Below, piece by piece: positions 1-9,156 of a stretch of DNA of 21,658 nt (its first letter is position 1; every line of letters begins with the position of its first letter). Below the pieces are notes generated by a model. The model searched no databases. It was not told the origin of the DNA and saw only the letters and a program-made list of their open reading frames with translations. Position numbers and translations under genes: made by a program. Origin of the DNA: Candidatus Altimarinota bacterium (GTDB lineage: Bacteria; Patescibacteriota; Gracilibacteria; BD1-5; UBA6164). Where the stretch lies: NCBI GenBank assembly GCA_020631575.1, contig JAHDGX010000015.1, positions 1-21,658 on the forward strand. Reading direction: 5' to 3'.

Positions 1-604
1 CATAGTATTCAGCAAAAAATATTCCGATTGTGATAAATGTTGCAGCCCAAAGAGTGGAAGCAATGATGTTATATATCCAGAATCTTGTCTGTTTGAATCA
101 CATGCTTCCTGCAATAAATGGGAGAAAGGCTCTGAAGTGCGGGTGAAACTTAGACAAGATGATTCCCCATGCTCCCCAGGTATTTACTCATTTTTTTAAA
201 TACTTTAGTTCTGTTTGTTCAATTCATACCCACACTCAATAGGTTTTAAAAAAATCTTCCCCATAGTATTTTCCGAGAAAGTATCAGATAGCATTGGAGA
301 TAATAGATCATAGGATTGCAGACCCTAGTACTCACAGAAACTGCATAACTCATGTTCATCCGTAAAAACCTCACACTGAGAGCATGACCACTTGTCATGG
401 TATAATAGTCCCAATTATAGGAAGAGACTCGGCAAGGGCAGATAGAAATGCCAGGAGGTAGTTCCATTTTCATAATGCCTCTATTTGAGATTTAACCCAT
501 TCTATAACTGGTTCTAGTAGACTTGGTTTAAAGAGTGTTACAATAAGGAATAACATCATGAGACTTAGGAGTCAGAGTATGATGTAATGAATAATTTTTT
601 TCAT
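1..604 (-). CDS. DedA/VTT-family membrane protein (C-terminus cut by window edge)
   Basis: Partial gene; about 201 codons are visible and the C-terminus lies beyond base 1. It starts at an ATG giving MKKIIHYIILGLLSLMMLFL, a hydrophobic first segment. The middle carries the DedA signature pattern: ESLPIIGTIIPGQ (usual G-x-P-G re-entrant loop), a glycine-rich helix, GYFLGKYYGEDFF, then KFHPHFRAFLPFIAGSMGF, matching the family's RF-x-P-x-x-R...AG segment. Several of these glycines are UGA codons. DedA proteins are polytopic inner-membrane proteins needed for membrane homeostasis; some flip undecaprenyl phosphate or phosphatidylethanolamine. Being divergent from a lipid-carrier operon (secF-uppS-ispA), a role in lipid-carrier recycling is attractive, but this is inference. 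The family's usual arginine-phenylalanine pair is altered here (KFHP instead of RFIP). Confidence 0.85.
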
Positions 605-627
605 GAGTGTGAGTTAATTTCCGGCCA

Positions 628-655
628 ATTATATATCCTGCACACTTTGCCGCAA
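628..655 (-). promoter_or_regulatory. Predicted sigma70-type promoter for the DedA gene
   Basis: On the minus strand a perfect TATAAT (628-633) is preceded by TTGCGG (650-655) with a 16-base spacer. Transcription would begin near 621, leaving a leader of about 17 bases before the ATG at 604. Found by eye only. Confidence 0.45.
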
Positions 656-715
656 GTTTATTTTGAATTAGCAGCTTTTTGCTTATCCTATGAGCATTAT
701 TTTTTTAGTGCATCT

Positions 716-1729
716 ATGTTAGAAAACGTTATACATAAAAGAAGATTTTTCTTTGCTATTTCAGGGCTTATATTTCTTGTTTCGCTATTTACTATTGTGT
801 TTTGAAATCTCAATCTCTGAATAGATATGACAGGAGGAACCCAGAGTGAGTTCAGATATGAATCATATAAATTTGATCAAGAAGAAATACAAAAGGAAGC
901 TGAAGTTCTCTCAGAGCATCGAAATATCCAATGAAATATTATCAACTCTATTAGCGCTTATAAGATTACTGGAGAAAATATATTTGTTGTAGAAGCAGGT
1001 TTTAATAGAAATGTTGATGAAAAAGAGCTAGAAAATCATAAAATCAAATTTAGAAATGAGTTAGAAACAAGATTTAAAGAACTCTGAGATATAGAACTTA
1101 CAAAATATACAAATATCTGAGCTAGCTTCTGAGATTATATAAAAGATACTGCAAAGCTTACCCTGTTTATAGCAATAGTTGCAATTGCTATATATATAGC
1201 CTACGCATTCTCTGGAACAGCAGTAGGAATCCCTTCTCTCAGTTTTGCATGAATAACTCTTATTACTCTTTTACATGATGTTGTTATATCATCATGACTT
1301 TATATATTTGTTTCAACATTTATTCCTCAGTTTCAAATTGATACATTCTTTATTACAGCCCTTCTCACTATTCTTTGATATTCTATAAATGACACCATAG
1401 TTGTATTTGATAGAATACGAGCAAACTTAAGGGAATTTGGAGGAAAATGAAAAGACCTCAAGGAGATTATCTTATTGTCAATGAATGAATCATTTACTCG
1501 TAGCGTTTATACGAGTCTCACTCTTGCTTTCGTCCTTGTTTGTATACTTCTCCTCTGACCTGATAGTATATCTTGATTTACTCTTACCATGCTCTTTGGT
1601 ACTATTATCTGAACATTTTCTTCTATCTGTATTGCTTCACCTCTCCTGTATGAATTTCATAGAGAAACTCTTATCAGTGAATACATAAAACAAGAAGATT
1701 TATCAGAGGAGGATAAATTAGTAGTGTAA
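716..1729 (+). CDS. secF: Protein translocase subunit SecF
   Basis: 337 residues, close to the normal SecF length. SecF works with SecD in the inner membrane, using proton motive force to help Sec-exported proteins leave the SecYEG channel. Residues 11-30 form the first membrane helix, followed by the family signature LGIDMTGGTQSEF (34-46, usual form G-x-DF-x-GG). A periplasmic domain fills about 50-145. Five hydrophobic segments follow from 147, with LLHDVVISSG (185-194) and GYSINDTIVVFDRIRANL (221-238), both diagnostic of SecF. I chose the ATG at 716 because MLENVIHKRRFFFAISG looks like a SecF N-terminus. The frame is open back to an ATG at 587, but that extension overlaps the divergent gene's start and promoter. 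secD is not next to it, although secD and secF are usually adjacent. First gene of an apparent operon with uppS and ispA. Confidence 0.93.
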
Positions 1730-1743
1730 ATATTGAAGCAACT

Positions 1744-2421
1744 ATGCTAAATCACCTCTGAATCATAATGGATGGAAATAGACGTTGGGCACGTAGTCGT
1801 ATGCTGCCAGCTTTTGCGTGACACAAGGCCTGAGCCGATAATGTTGTAAAAATCGTAGATGCCGCATCAGCAAGATGAATTAAGTATATTACACTTTGGG
1901 CACTCTCGACAGAAAATCTGGAAAAGCGAAGTGAGCAAGAAGTTAAGGGAATTATTAAGCTTGTAAATTCTATAGAGTGATATCTCTGAAAGATGAAGGC
2001 TGAATCCCTTAAATTTAATGTAATCGGAGATATATCAAAGCTTCCAGAACAGTCACAGTGAGTTATTTCACGAGTATGTTCTCAAACATCTGCAAATACT
2101 TGAATCGTTATGACCCTCGCTCTTATATATGGAGGACAAGATGATATAGTGAGAGCTACTAGAAAAATTATTCAGGCCTGAGTAGATCCGGATACTTTGA
2201 CAGCAAGTGAATTTAAGTCTTACACTGATCTTGCTGATCTCCCAGTTCCAGATATGATAGTACGAACGGGTTGAGATATTAGGCATTCTGGTTTTTTACT
2301 CTTTGACAGTGCGTATAGTGAATATTATTATACGCAGAAATGATGGCCAGCTTTTGATGAGCAGGAACTTGATAAGGTCATAGAGACTTTTCATGACTCA
2401 AAAAGAAACTTTTGAAAATAA
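1744..2421 (+). CDS. uppS: Isoprenyl transferase / undecaprenyl diphosphate synthase
   Basis: 225 residues, slightly shorter than typical cis-prenyltransferases (about 240-250). It adds isopentenyl diphosphate units in cis to farnesyl diphosphate to give the C55 carrier for peptidoglycan precursors. The catalytic start IIMDGNRRWA has Asp10 and the phosphate-binding residues; AGHKAGADN follows, then LWALSTENLEKRS (family S-x-ENW-x-R-x-x-x-EV) and MIVRTGGDIRHSGFLLF (family D-x-x-IRTGGE-x-R-x-S-x-FL-x-W). In the last motif the second glycine of GGD is a UGA codon, and the usual glutamate is aspartate. The start leaves a 14-base gap after secF. ispA follows 16 bases downstream and would supply the allylic primer, so the two form a short carrier-lipid pathway. 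Confidence 0.95.
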
Positions 2422-2437
2422 TATATAATTATAATTA

Positions 2438-3334
2438 ATGTCGAAACTTCCAATATGGTACAGCGATTATAAAGAGCTTATAGAATCAAGTATCATGAAA
2501 TATCTTGATATGTATCTGGCTCTTCCTATGACTCCTCCACTTGAGGAGTTTAAATCTGTGATTCGCTATAGTTTTCGTGGGTGAAAGAAACTCAGAAGTA
2601 TCTTAGCTCTTGAGTTTTACCTCGCGCTCAGCCAGAAGCAGTTCTCAGAAATACGTTATGATGATGATATCATAAGAGTATGTATCGCTTTAGAAGCAGT
2701 TCATGCATACTCACTGCTTCATGATGATCTCCCTTGTATGGATAATGATGAACTTCGAAGATGAGAACTTACCACTTGGAAGAAGTTCGGTGAGTATAAA
2801 GCAGTATTAGCCTGAGATTTCTTAAATACACTCTGCTTTGAAATACTTTCAGATATCAAGGATGCTAAAGTCTCACGAGAGATATCAAAGCTTATTTCTC
2901 ATAGTGTCTGATTTTATGGTATGATTGGAGGTCAGATAGAAGATATATTTTACGAAAACAATATTCATGATTTAGATACTGATATACTCAGATCTCTGCA
3001 TGGCAAGAAAACAGGAAAGCTGATTGAAGCATCTATTTTATCCTGAGTAACGCTCTCTGGAGACATATCCAACTATGAGGTATATAAAGACTTTTGAAAA
3101 AAGCTTGGACTTGCCTTTCAGGTGAAAGATGACCTCCTAGATGTAGAGGGGACTCCAGAAGAAACAGGGAAGAGTGTATGATGAGAGAAAAAAGGGTTTG
3201 TGTATCTTATTTGAGTTGACGCAGCGCGTAAGATTCTCTCAGACATTATAATAGAGTGTCATAGCATTGCGCATAATCTATGATCAGAAAAGATAGATTT
3301 TATAGTCGATTATATTGAGAATAGAAAGAAATAA
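2438..3334 (+). CDS. ispA: Polyprenyl (farnesyl/geranylgeranyl) diphosphate synthase
   Basis: 298 residues, normal for short-chain trans-prenyl synthases of the FPP synthase class. It joins isopentenyl diphosphate head-to-tail onto dimethylallyl or geranyl diphosphate. Visible motifs: GGKKLRSILALEF (substrate phosphate-binding GGKRxRP-like, about 48-60), the first Asp-rich motif HDDLPCMDNDELRRG (Asp96, Asp97, Asp102; Mg2+ binding), VLAGDFLNTL, GGQIEDI, HGKKTGKLIEASI, and the second Asp-rich motif KDDLLDVEG (Asp231, Asp232, Asp235). The chain-length residues cannot be judged securely by eye, so farnesyl versus geranylgeranyl product is open; next to uppS, farnesyl diphosphate is the likely product. 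Last gene of the secF operon. Its stop lies one base from the stop of the convergent tatD, leaving no room for a separate terminator. Confidence 0.93.
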
Positions 3335-3335
3335 G

Positions 3336-4151
3336 CTACAAGACTCAAAAAAAATCTAAACTGTTTTGATAAATAGTTTCCCTTATTTTTTCTGGAGATT
3401 CTTCTCTGAGATCTATGATTTTACTGAGCACGTTCTCGCAAAATACTGGCTCATTTTCCTCCTTTCCTCTGTAAGGAGTCGGAGTCAGATATGGGCTATC
3501 AGTTTCAATAATAATATTTTTTAGAGGAATAGTTGCAGCTACTTCTTGAATCTTTTGCGTGCTCTTAAATGTTACTATTCATCAAAATCATAACTTGCAA
3601 TCTGGAAAATTATATAAGAGCTTCTTTGCAAAACCCAAGTCTTCACTATAACAGTGAAATACGAAGTTACCATAACCTTCTTGAATAAGTATTTCTAAAA
3701 TATCCTCTGAGGAGTCTCGATTATGAATTACTATTGGGAGATGAAGTTTCTTAGCTAGCTGTATTTGCTTCTTTAAAAAGTCCTTTTGTATTTGTTTCAC
3801 TTCTTCTTGAGAAATATTATATTTTTGAGAAAGTGAGTCTATCCAATGATAATCAAGTCATATTTCTCAAATAGCTACTATATTTCTACTATTTTCCAGG
3901 AATAGTTTTTCTAGTTTCAGAAGAGAATCTTCAATTTTAGCTATATAGTCAAGACAATGAGTTGGATGGATCCCGATAGTTGCATGGACTCATGGGTATG
4001 CCTGTGCTAGCTTTATACAAGTATTTGAACTTTCTAGGTCACATGCAATACTATTGAGCCTATTTTTAGTGTTCTTAAAAAAATTCTCAAGAATTACTTC
4101 TTGAGACTTTTCTTTTGCAAGATATGGATGAGAGTGAGTATCGTATATCAT
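3336..4151 (-). CDS. tatD: TatD-family metal-dependent deoxyribonuclease
   Basis: 271 residues, standard for the family. TatD proteins are TIM-barrel metallohydrolases of the amidohydrolase superfamily; E. coli TatD is a 3'-5' DNA/RNA exonuclease acting in repair of oxidised DNA. All metal ligands are visible: HSH (His6, His8), GEIGLDYH (Glu96), VIHNRD (His143), VFHCYS (His166) and IETDSPYL (Asp218). UGA encodes glycines in the FGGIVTF stretch and near the C-terminus (FFGVL then TAG). The ATG directly follows the TAG stop of the upstream gene with no gap, indicating co-transcription with that anchored protein, an odd partner for a nuclease. Confidence 0.93.
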
Positions 4152-4676
4152 CTAAAATATAAATCAACTAGTAGAGAGGGAATATGTATTTCATACCGAA
4201 TCAGTAAAATTTACATTCACAAGATTCATATGTACTGTATTTTCACTAGATTTAACGAATGGAATTCTAATAACATCTGTTCATGACTCTACTTCCTGAG
4301 GACTAGCAAAACTAATAATATAAGTGCTAAAGCCAGGGGAATTCTTCATAGAAACTACACTTACTGAGTCACTTGATTCGAATTCACTTAGACTTACAAT
4401 ATCACTATTATAGGCAAGAGAAAAACTCAATTCGGTTAAATCACTTATACTTTCTCCAACTGAAAATATTACCTCATCATTATCTATTCTCCCGGAAAAG
4501 TCGGGAGAGTCTAATGTTGATGTGTTAATTTCTCTTAGATTGGCTTTAAATTTCCCAGTATTGTCCCCATTTAGAATGAACATATTTATACTGAGAGCAA
4601 AAATAAATGCAGTAGCTAATAGTCCAAAGTTGGTTAGTACTTTATTCTTGTGGTAGCTGTTAAATAAATCTTTCAT
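4152..4676 (-). CDS. Single-pass anchored protein with cohesin-like beta domain (tentative)
   Basis: 174 residues. A short basic cytoplasmic N-terminus is followed by one hydrophobic segment (about 14-35, NFGLLATAFIFALSINMFIL) with no clear signal-peptidase site, so it is probably membrane-anchored with the rest outside. The remaining 130 residues are Ser/Thr/Asp-rich and look all-beta. The pattern IFSVGESISDLTELSFSLAY, then NSDIVSLSEFE and later TDVIRIPF resembles cohesin-like domains (interface strand, then 'YD-x-x-V/L' strand). This is pattern similarity only, not a secure assignment. Directly upstream of tatD (stop TAG abuts its ATG), with its own promoter at 4701-4728. In CPR bacteria such anchored domains may be adhesins or pilus-associated, which is inference. 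Confidence 0.6.
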
Positions 4677-4700
4677 ACTTTATATTTTATATTTTCAATG

Positions 4701-4728
4701 ATTATAGTATAAAATACATCTATTACAA
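4701..4728 (-). promoter_or_regulatory. Predicted promoter of the anchored protein-tatD unit
   Basis: Minus strand: perfect TATAAT at 4701-4706, TTGTAA at 4723-4728, spacer 16 bases. The start codon lies about 25 bases downstream of the -10 box. A second TTGTCA further upstream is badly spaced. Confidence 0.5.
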
Positions 4729-4755
4729 TGAATGCATATTGACAAAAATTAAATA

Positions 4756-4771
4756 AATTATCTAGATAATT
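4756..4771. repeat. 16-bp perfect palindrome at the uvrC stop codon
   Basis: AATTATCTAGATAATT is fully self-complementary with no loop and contains the TAG stop of uvrC. With no loop and only A/T ends it is a poor terminator. It sits about 27 bases upstream of the -35 box of the next gene on the same strand, so it could be a dimeric operator, or chance in AT-rich DNA. Confidence 0.4.
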
Positions 4772-6561
4772 CAATGGTTTTCTAAACTTTCTACTACTTT
4801 TATTCAAAGCTCCTTTTTCAGGTGTCCTATATCAATGTTTTTAAGCTCACTGACACTTCAGTATTGTGAGAGAATTTTCTTTCTTATTTTTGGTCATATT
4901 CCAGGTATTGCTTCAAGAATATTCTTCTTCGCAGATTTTGACCTAGAATCTCTATTAAAGCTGATAGCAAACCTGTGAGCTTCATCTCTGAGAGCTTGTA
5001 AAAGTCGTAGTTCGTTTGATTCCTTGTCGAGGACAATACTTTCTGATTCTCCAGGAAGAAAGAGCTCTTCTTCTCTTTTTGCAATAGAAACTATTTGAGG
5101 ATAGACTTGTAACTCAGATTCTTCCAGCATTTTCATAACTGCTCATAGTTGTCATTTTCAACCATCTATGACTATTAAATCAGGATAGTTTCAAAGTTTT
5201 TGCAGCTCGGTTATACGTCTCTTCATAATTTCCTCCATGGATCAAAAATCGTCTATCTTTCATTGTTCTAGCGTCTTTATCCGGAATTTTTTATATTTCT
5301 TAGGGTTTCTTTTCCCGTTTTCTATGATTGACCGACTCGCAACAGTGTGTGTTCCAGAGAGGTGGGAGATATCATTACACTCGAAAATAATATCACTGTT
5401 AATTTCCTGATAGTTTAGTGTAGAAAGAAGATTCTTCATAGTTCCTTTTGAAAAGCTTTTCGTACTTAGGCTGTCCATATGCTTTTTGTGCGCATACTCG
5501 TATATATTTTTATAACACAGCTTAAGGAGATCCATCTTAGCTCACATTTGAGGCACTTCTATGACTATTTCCGTATTTTCAATATCAATCTGCTGTGGAA
5601 CTATAAAAACTAAATTCTTACTATTACGATGAGAAACCCATTTTTGCTCAATAATATTTTTAAGAATCTCTATGGAAGAATTATCGAGATTATTGTCTAT
5701 TTCATAGTTTTCGTATGCAATGATTTTAGAATCTTGTATTTGAATAACTCAAACATACATGTTCTCATATTTTTCTAGACTCTGGATTATAAAATAATCA
5801 CCTTTCACTCCATCACGAACAACTTGTAGGGTATCAAGGCTATCAAGCGCTTCTAAGCTGAGCTTCCGCTTTTGAGCTTCTTCGAACTGCAGATTTGCAG
5901 CAAAACGTTTCATATCACTTATAAGACGATGTTTTATTTGTTGGGAATCTCATGAGAGAAACTTTTGAATTTCAGATATTTTTTCATGATAGAGTTCATG
6001 TATTTTTTGTTCTTTCTCGTCAATATTGCCTTTAAAGATGTATTTATCCAAGTTATAGCTTCACTTTTTCATAAAAAAGTTATGACTTCCTACTCAATAT
6101 CAATAGATTTTTTTTAAAAGCTTAAATACTTCTTGTACATGGTATCATGATATATATGGTCCGAAATATTTTCCATCCGAAACCTTCATTTTACTAGGAG
6201 AGATTCGAGTACGAATAACCTTAGGGTATTTTTCTTTTGTGACCTTTATATAGAGAAAATTTTTATCATCCTTTAAAAGTATATTGTATTTAGGTTGATG
6301 CTTTTTAATGAGATCATTTTCGAGTATTAATGACTCTACTTCATTATTTGTAACGATATATTTAATGCTCTCAACTTGTCAAATCATTTTCTTTTTTGCG
6401 AAATTGAGTTTTTGCTGCCCAGAAAAATAGCTGTTTACCCGTGATTTTAGATTTTTTGATTTCCCAACATATATTCTAACTCAGGCTTTATTAAAATACT
6501 GGTATACACCAGGAGAATGAGGAAGGGAAGTAAGGAGTTCTTGAAAATTTTTAGCTGTCAT
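4762..6561 (-). CDS. uvrC: UvrABC excinuclease subunit C
   Basis: 599 residues, near the usual 600. UvrC makes both incisions around a lesion marked by UvrA/UvrB. The N-terminal GIY-YIG nuclease is clear (SPGVYQYFNKAG then IYVGKSKNLKSRV, about 15-42) and makes the 3' cut. A UVR-type helix pair follows (RFAANLQFEEAQKRK, about 215-230). The RNase H-like half has ECNDISHLSGTHTVAS (catalytic Asp of DISH) and IVIDGGKGQL, and makes the 5' cut. The C-terminus has the helix-hairpin-helix IPGIGPKIRKKILSQYGS. UGA supplies glycines throughout. Its ATG overlaps the upstream PH-like gene by 11 bases, so it is the last gene of the xth-PH-uvrC unit. The usual Cys cluster near the GIY-YIG domain is not evident, as in many short UvrCs. 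Confidence 0.95.
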
Positions 6562-7207
6562 TACGAGTGTCTATAGTATATCTATCATCATAATATGGTC
6601 CATCATCGTTATCTTGGATTCTTTTTTCTGTATACTCTCTTCCATGTTTCTCTAGATACTCAGTTACAACACCTCATAGCGTATCCATAATCATATCAAA
6701 TTTATCAGTGTTTTCATCTTCTTCTACTGGATGAATGAAACTTTCTAGTATATCAACACTTTTATAAGGGGAGTGAGCATTATGTATAGCAAGTTCTTGT
6801 TCTCAGAACTTATGAATTATGATATCTCATTTATTAAAGATATTATCCCAAATTCTATGTTTATCTATTTCTACTCATTCTATATTTTCGAAATGAATAC
6901 TTTCTACATTTGTTTTAAGGAGAGACCACTCAAGATCATAGACCCCATGATCTGTAATAATCCATACATCTCTATACCAATTAAAGAGCTCATATACAAT
7001 TTTACAAAATATCAGAAATAAGAATATCTCGAGATACATAAAAGGAACTACTTCCCTGAGCCTCTCAGATTGATAATAGAGAAAACTTGGGAGAAGAGCT
7101 CAAAAACTAAGCCAAAGTATAAAGCTATCCATCACGCTCAGCCAGTGTTGGTGGATGATAGCCTGAATTTCTTGTCATTCTGGAATATGTTTCTCGTAAA
7201 AACTCAC
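6551..7207 (-). CDS. Membrane protein with bacterial PH-like domain
   Basis: 218 residues, starting at GTG. An in-frame TAG two codons upstream fixes the upper limit, and the leader FYEKHIPEGQEIQAIIHQHW matches the 'E-x-x-x-x-x-x-x-H' lead-in of small bPH membrane proteins. The next ATG is at MDSFIL. Two hydrophobic hairpin segments (about 30-47 and 58-78) precede a domain beginning RDVWIITDHGVYDLEWS, the typical 'T..ri....G' opening of bPH2/YdbT-type PH domains. The acidic, aspartate-rich tail (from about 165) ends DTRNDS. Function unknown; related proteins are membrane-associated scaffolds. Translationally linked on both sides: GTG lies 3 bases after the xth stop, and its end overlaps uvrC by 11 bases. 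No obvious tie to DNA repair other than position. Confidence 0.7.
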
Positions 7208-7210
7208 TTT

Positions 7211-8029
7211 CTATAAATTAATTTCAATTTCTACAGGACAGTGATCACTTCACATGATATCATCTCTTACTCTAGCATCTATGAGCTTAGATTCTAACTG
7301 AGTAGATATAAGGAAATAATCAATTCTCCAGCCCACGTTTCGAGCTCTTGCTCCAGCTCTATAACTCCACCATGAATATTTCTCTTCCGTATCAGGATAT
7401 TTATTTCGAAAGGTATCAATAAAACCAGCATCTATATAGTTGTCCATTCATTCTCTCTCTTCTTTTGTAAAGCCTGCACTCATAGTGTTTTGCTTTGGCC
7501 TAGCTAGATCAATAGGTCTGTGAGCAACGTTGAGATCTCCGCATACTATAACTGGTTTTTTGTCCTCAAGCCATTTCATATACTGAAGAAATGCTTTATC
7601 CCAGACAGTATATCTGTAGGGAAGTCTAGCAAGATCATCCTTTGAGTTTGGGGTATATACTGTTACGTAGTAGTGATCTTCAAATTCTAAAGTAATAACT
7701 CTTCACTCATGGTTCTCCAAGAGAGTTTCATCTACGAAATCTACTGATTCATGATCAAAGCTCTCAGGATTAATTCCATTATATACAGAAAGAGCTTCTT
7801 TTTTTGAAAGCACGGCTGTTCAACTGTATCAAGGCCTTATTGCAGGATTCCAGTACTGATGATAGCCAGTTTCTTCCAGCCACTGTTGATCCTTTTTAGT
7901 AAGCTGTTCATGTCTTCCCTTTGTTTCCTGAAATCAGATAACATCTGGAGATTCAGCTTCTATTATTTCTCTAAAATCTTTTTTCAGAACTGCCCGTATT
8001 CCATTTACATTCCACGACATGTATTTCAT
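7211..8029 (-). CDS. xth: Exodeoxyribonuclease III / AP endonuclease
   Basis: 272 residues, typical of ExoIII. It nicks DNA 5' to abasic sites and has 3'-5' exonuclease and 3'-phosphodiesterase activity in base-excision repair. Conserved blocks: MKYMSWNVNGIRA (metal/phosphate-site Asn), VICFQETKG (Mg2+-binding Glu), GYSGTAVLSKK, YTPNSK, VICGDLNVAHRPIDLARP (Asp and Asn of GDLN), DTFR, WWSYRAGARARNVGWRIDYF, and GSDHCPVEIEI (catalytic Asp-His). The first ATG is chosen because residues before MSWNVNG match family N-termini. First gene of an operon with the PH-like protein and uvrC, coupling two repair nucleases. Confidence 0.95.
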
Positions 8030-8058
8030 ATCTATTTTCTCTTATTACTAATACATTT

Positions 8059-8086
8059 ATTCTATCTCTGTCTGATAAATTGTAAA
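8059..8086 (-). promoter_or_regulatory. Predicted promoter of the xth operon
   Basis: Minus strand TAGAAT (8059-8064) and TTTACA (8081-8086), spacer 16. The predicted start site is about 22 bases before the xth ATG. Confidence 0.4.
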
Positions 8087-8129
8087 GTTGAAGCAATAGT
8101 ATTTAAGTCTTGATTCATATAAAAAAATC

Positions 8130-8158
8130 TTTAAAATACCGACTTGTAAATATATAAT
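8130..8158 (+). promoter_or_regulatory. Predicted promoter of grpE
   Basis: TATAAT at 8153-8158 with TTTAAA at 8130-8135 (17-base spacer). The ATG is 17 bases beyond the -10 box, so the leader would be only about 10 bases. No CIRCE inverted repeat (HrcA operator) is visible, although grpE is often under such control. Confidence 0.4.
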
Positions 8159-8175
8159 TAACAGTAGAAAAATAT

Positions 8176-8730
8176 ATGTCGCAAACACACGATAAAGAAG
8201 AAATCTTAGAAGAAGATATTGACGCGCAAGCTGAGAGTGAGGCAGATTTATATGAAGAGCAAGAAGATGTTATACAAGAACAACAAGAAGAAATATCTAA
8301 AGACGAGTCTGAGATTGTAAAACTCAAAGATATGCTTGCTCGATCTGCAGCAGATTTAGAAAATTTTAAAAAACGAACAGAGAGAGATAAAGCAGACATG
8401 GTGTTCTTTTTAAAACTCGATATTTTTAAAGCAATTCTTCCTCGAATAGATGACTTAGAAAGAATAATAAAAAATACTCCTGAAGACCTTCAAAATGGGC
8501 CGGTATACGAAGGTGTGTTAACGCTTCAAAAGACTTTTCTCAAAGACTTAAAGAAGCTTTGAGTTGATTCGTTTGATAGTATAGGTCAGAAAGTAGATCC
8601 AGATAAACATGAGGTAATGACCCAAGTTCCAGGTGAAGAAGGGAAGATTATAGATGAATTTGAAAAATGATATATACTGTGAGAAAAAGTTCTGAGGGTA
8701 GCTAAAGTCGTAGTAGGGAATTGAAATTAA
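8176..8730 (+). CDS. grpE: Nucleotide exchange factor GrpE
   Basis: 184 residues, normal GrpE length. GrpE releases ADP from DnaK to reset the Hsp70 cycle. The N-terminus (1-50) is highly acidic and disordered-looking, as usual. It leads into a long coiled-coil helix (about 42-80) with DMLARSAADLENFKKRTERD, the GrpE core 'L.R..AEFENYRKR...'. The C-terminal beta domain has the signature HEVMTQVPGEEGKIIDEFEKGY followed by the end VLRVAKVVVGNGN; the glycines of KGY and the final GN are UGA. dnaK and dnaJ are not in the window. The stop overlaps the stop of the convergent gene in the self-complementary TTAA at 8727-8730. Confidence 0.94.
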
Positions 8731-9155
8731 AATCTAATATTAGAACTAACAATAAATATATCGTATACAAAATCAATCAGGAATGGATTTGGAAGTCATG
8801 TTACATATTTAGAAAGATGCTCTTTAAAGATATCAGGATTTTTGTAGTAGTACTTTTGTTTATGAAAAAGCTCTCATAAAAACTCATCAAACTCTTTGAG
8901 ATGTTCTATTTTTCTTTTATATGAAGACTGAAATTGACTTGTTTGAGGTAGAAAATCAATAAAAAATAGCTTTATATCTTGGAGATTTTTTATATGTGAT
9001 TCAGAAATCTTTTTTCAAAAATTACTCCAATATACTTCATCATCATGAGCAAGTTTATAACAAATAATACTATTAGAAACAACAAGATTTAAAAATACTT
9101 GTTTTTCTGAAATATCAATAAATGATTTCTTGAGAATAGTTTCTATGTGTTGCAT
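8727..9155 (-). CDS. Hypothetical protein, possibly AGOG-like helical protein
   Basis: 142 residues, mostly helical, no membrane segment or signal peptide, lysine-rich and basic. I do not recognise it securely. One stretch, NSIICYKLAHDDEVYWSNFG (about 31-50), recalls the 'N..I.Y.L.G.GE.YW..F' start of archaeal-type 8-oxoguanine DNA glycosylases (AGOG). However, the protein is much shorter than AGOG (about 220-250) and I cannot find the helix-hairpin-helix with catalytic Lys/Asp. Its ATG lies one base after the stop of the upstream secreted 3D protein (TAA-T-ATG), so the two are co-transcribed. The end overlaps grpE by 4 bases. The glycines of NFGKK and TGLPNP are UGA codons. Confidence 0.65.
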
Positions 9156-9156
9156 A

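Noticed and set aside
587..805. A 72-codon standard-code reading frame
   Set aside because: It is the upstream extension plus start of secF; the apparent stop TGA is a glycine codon.
8060..8120. 18-codon frame ahead of xth on the minus strand
   Set aside because: Too short and overlaps the predicted promoter of xth; nothing supports translation.
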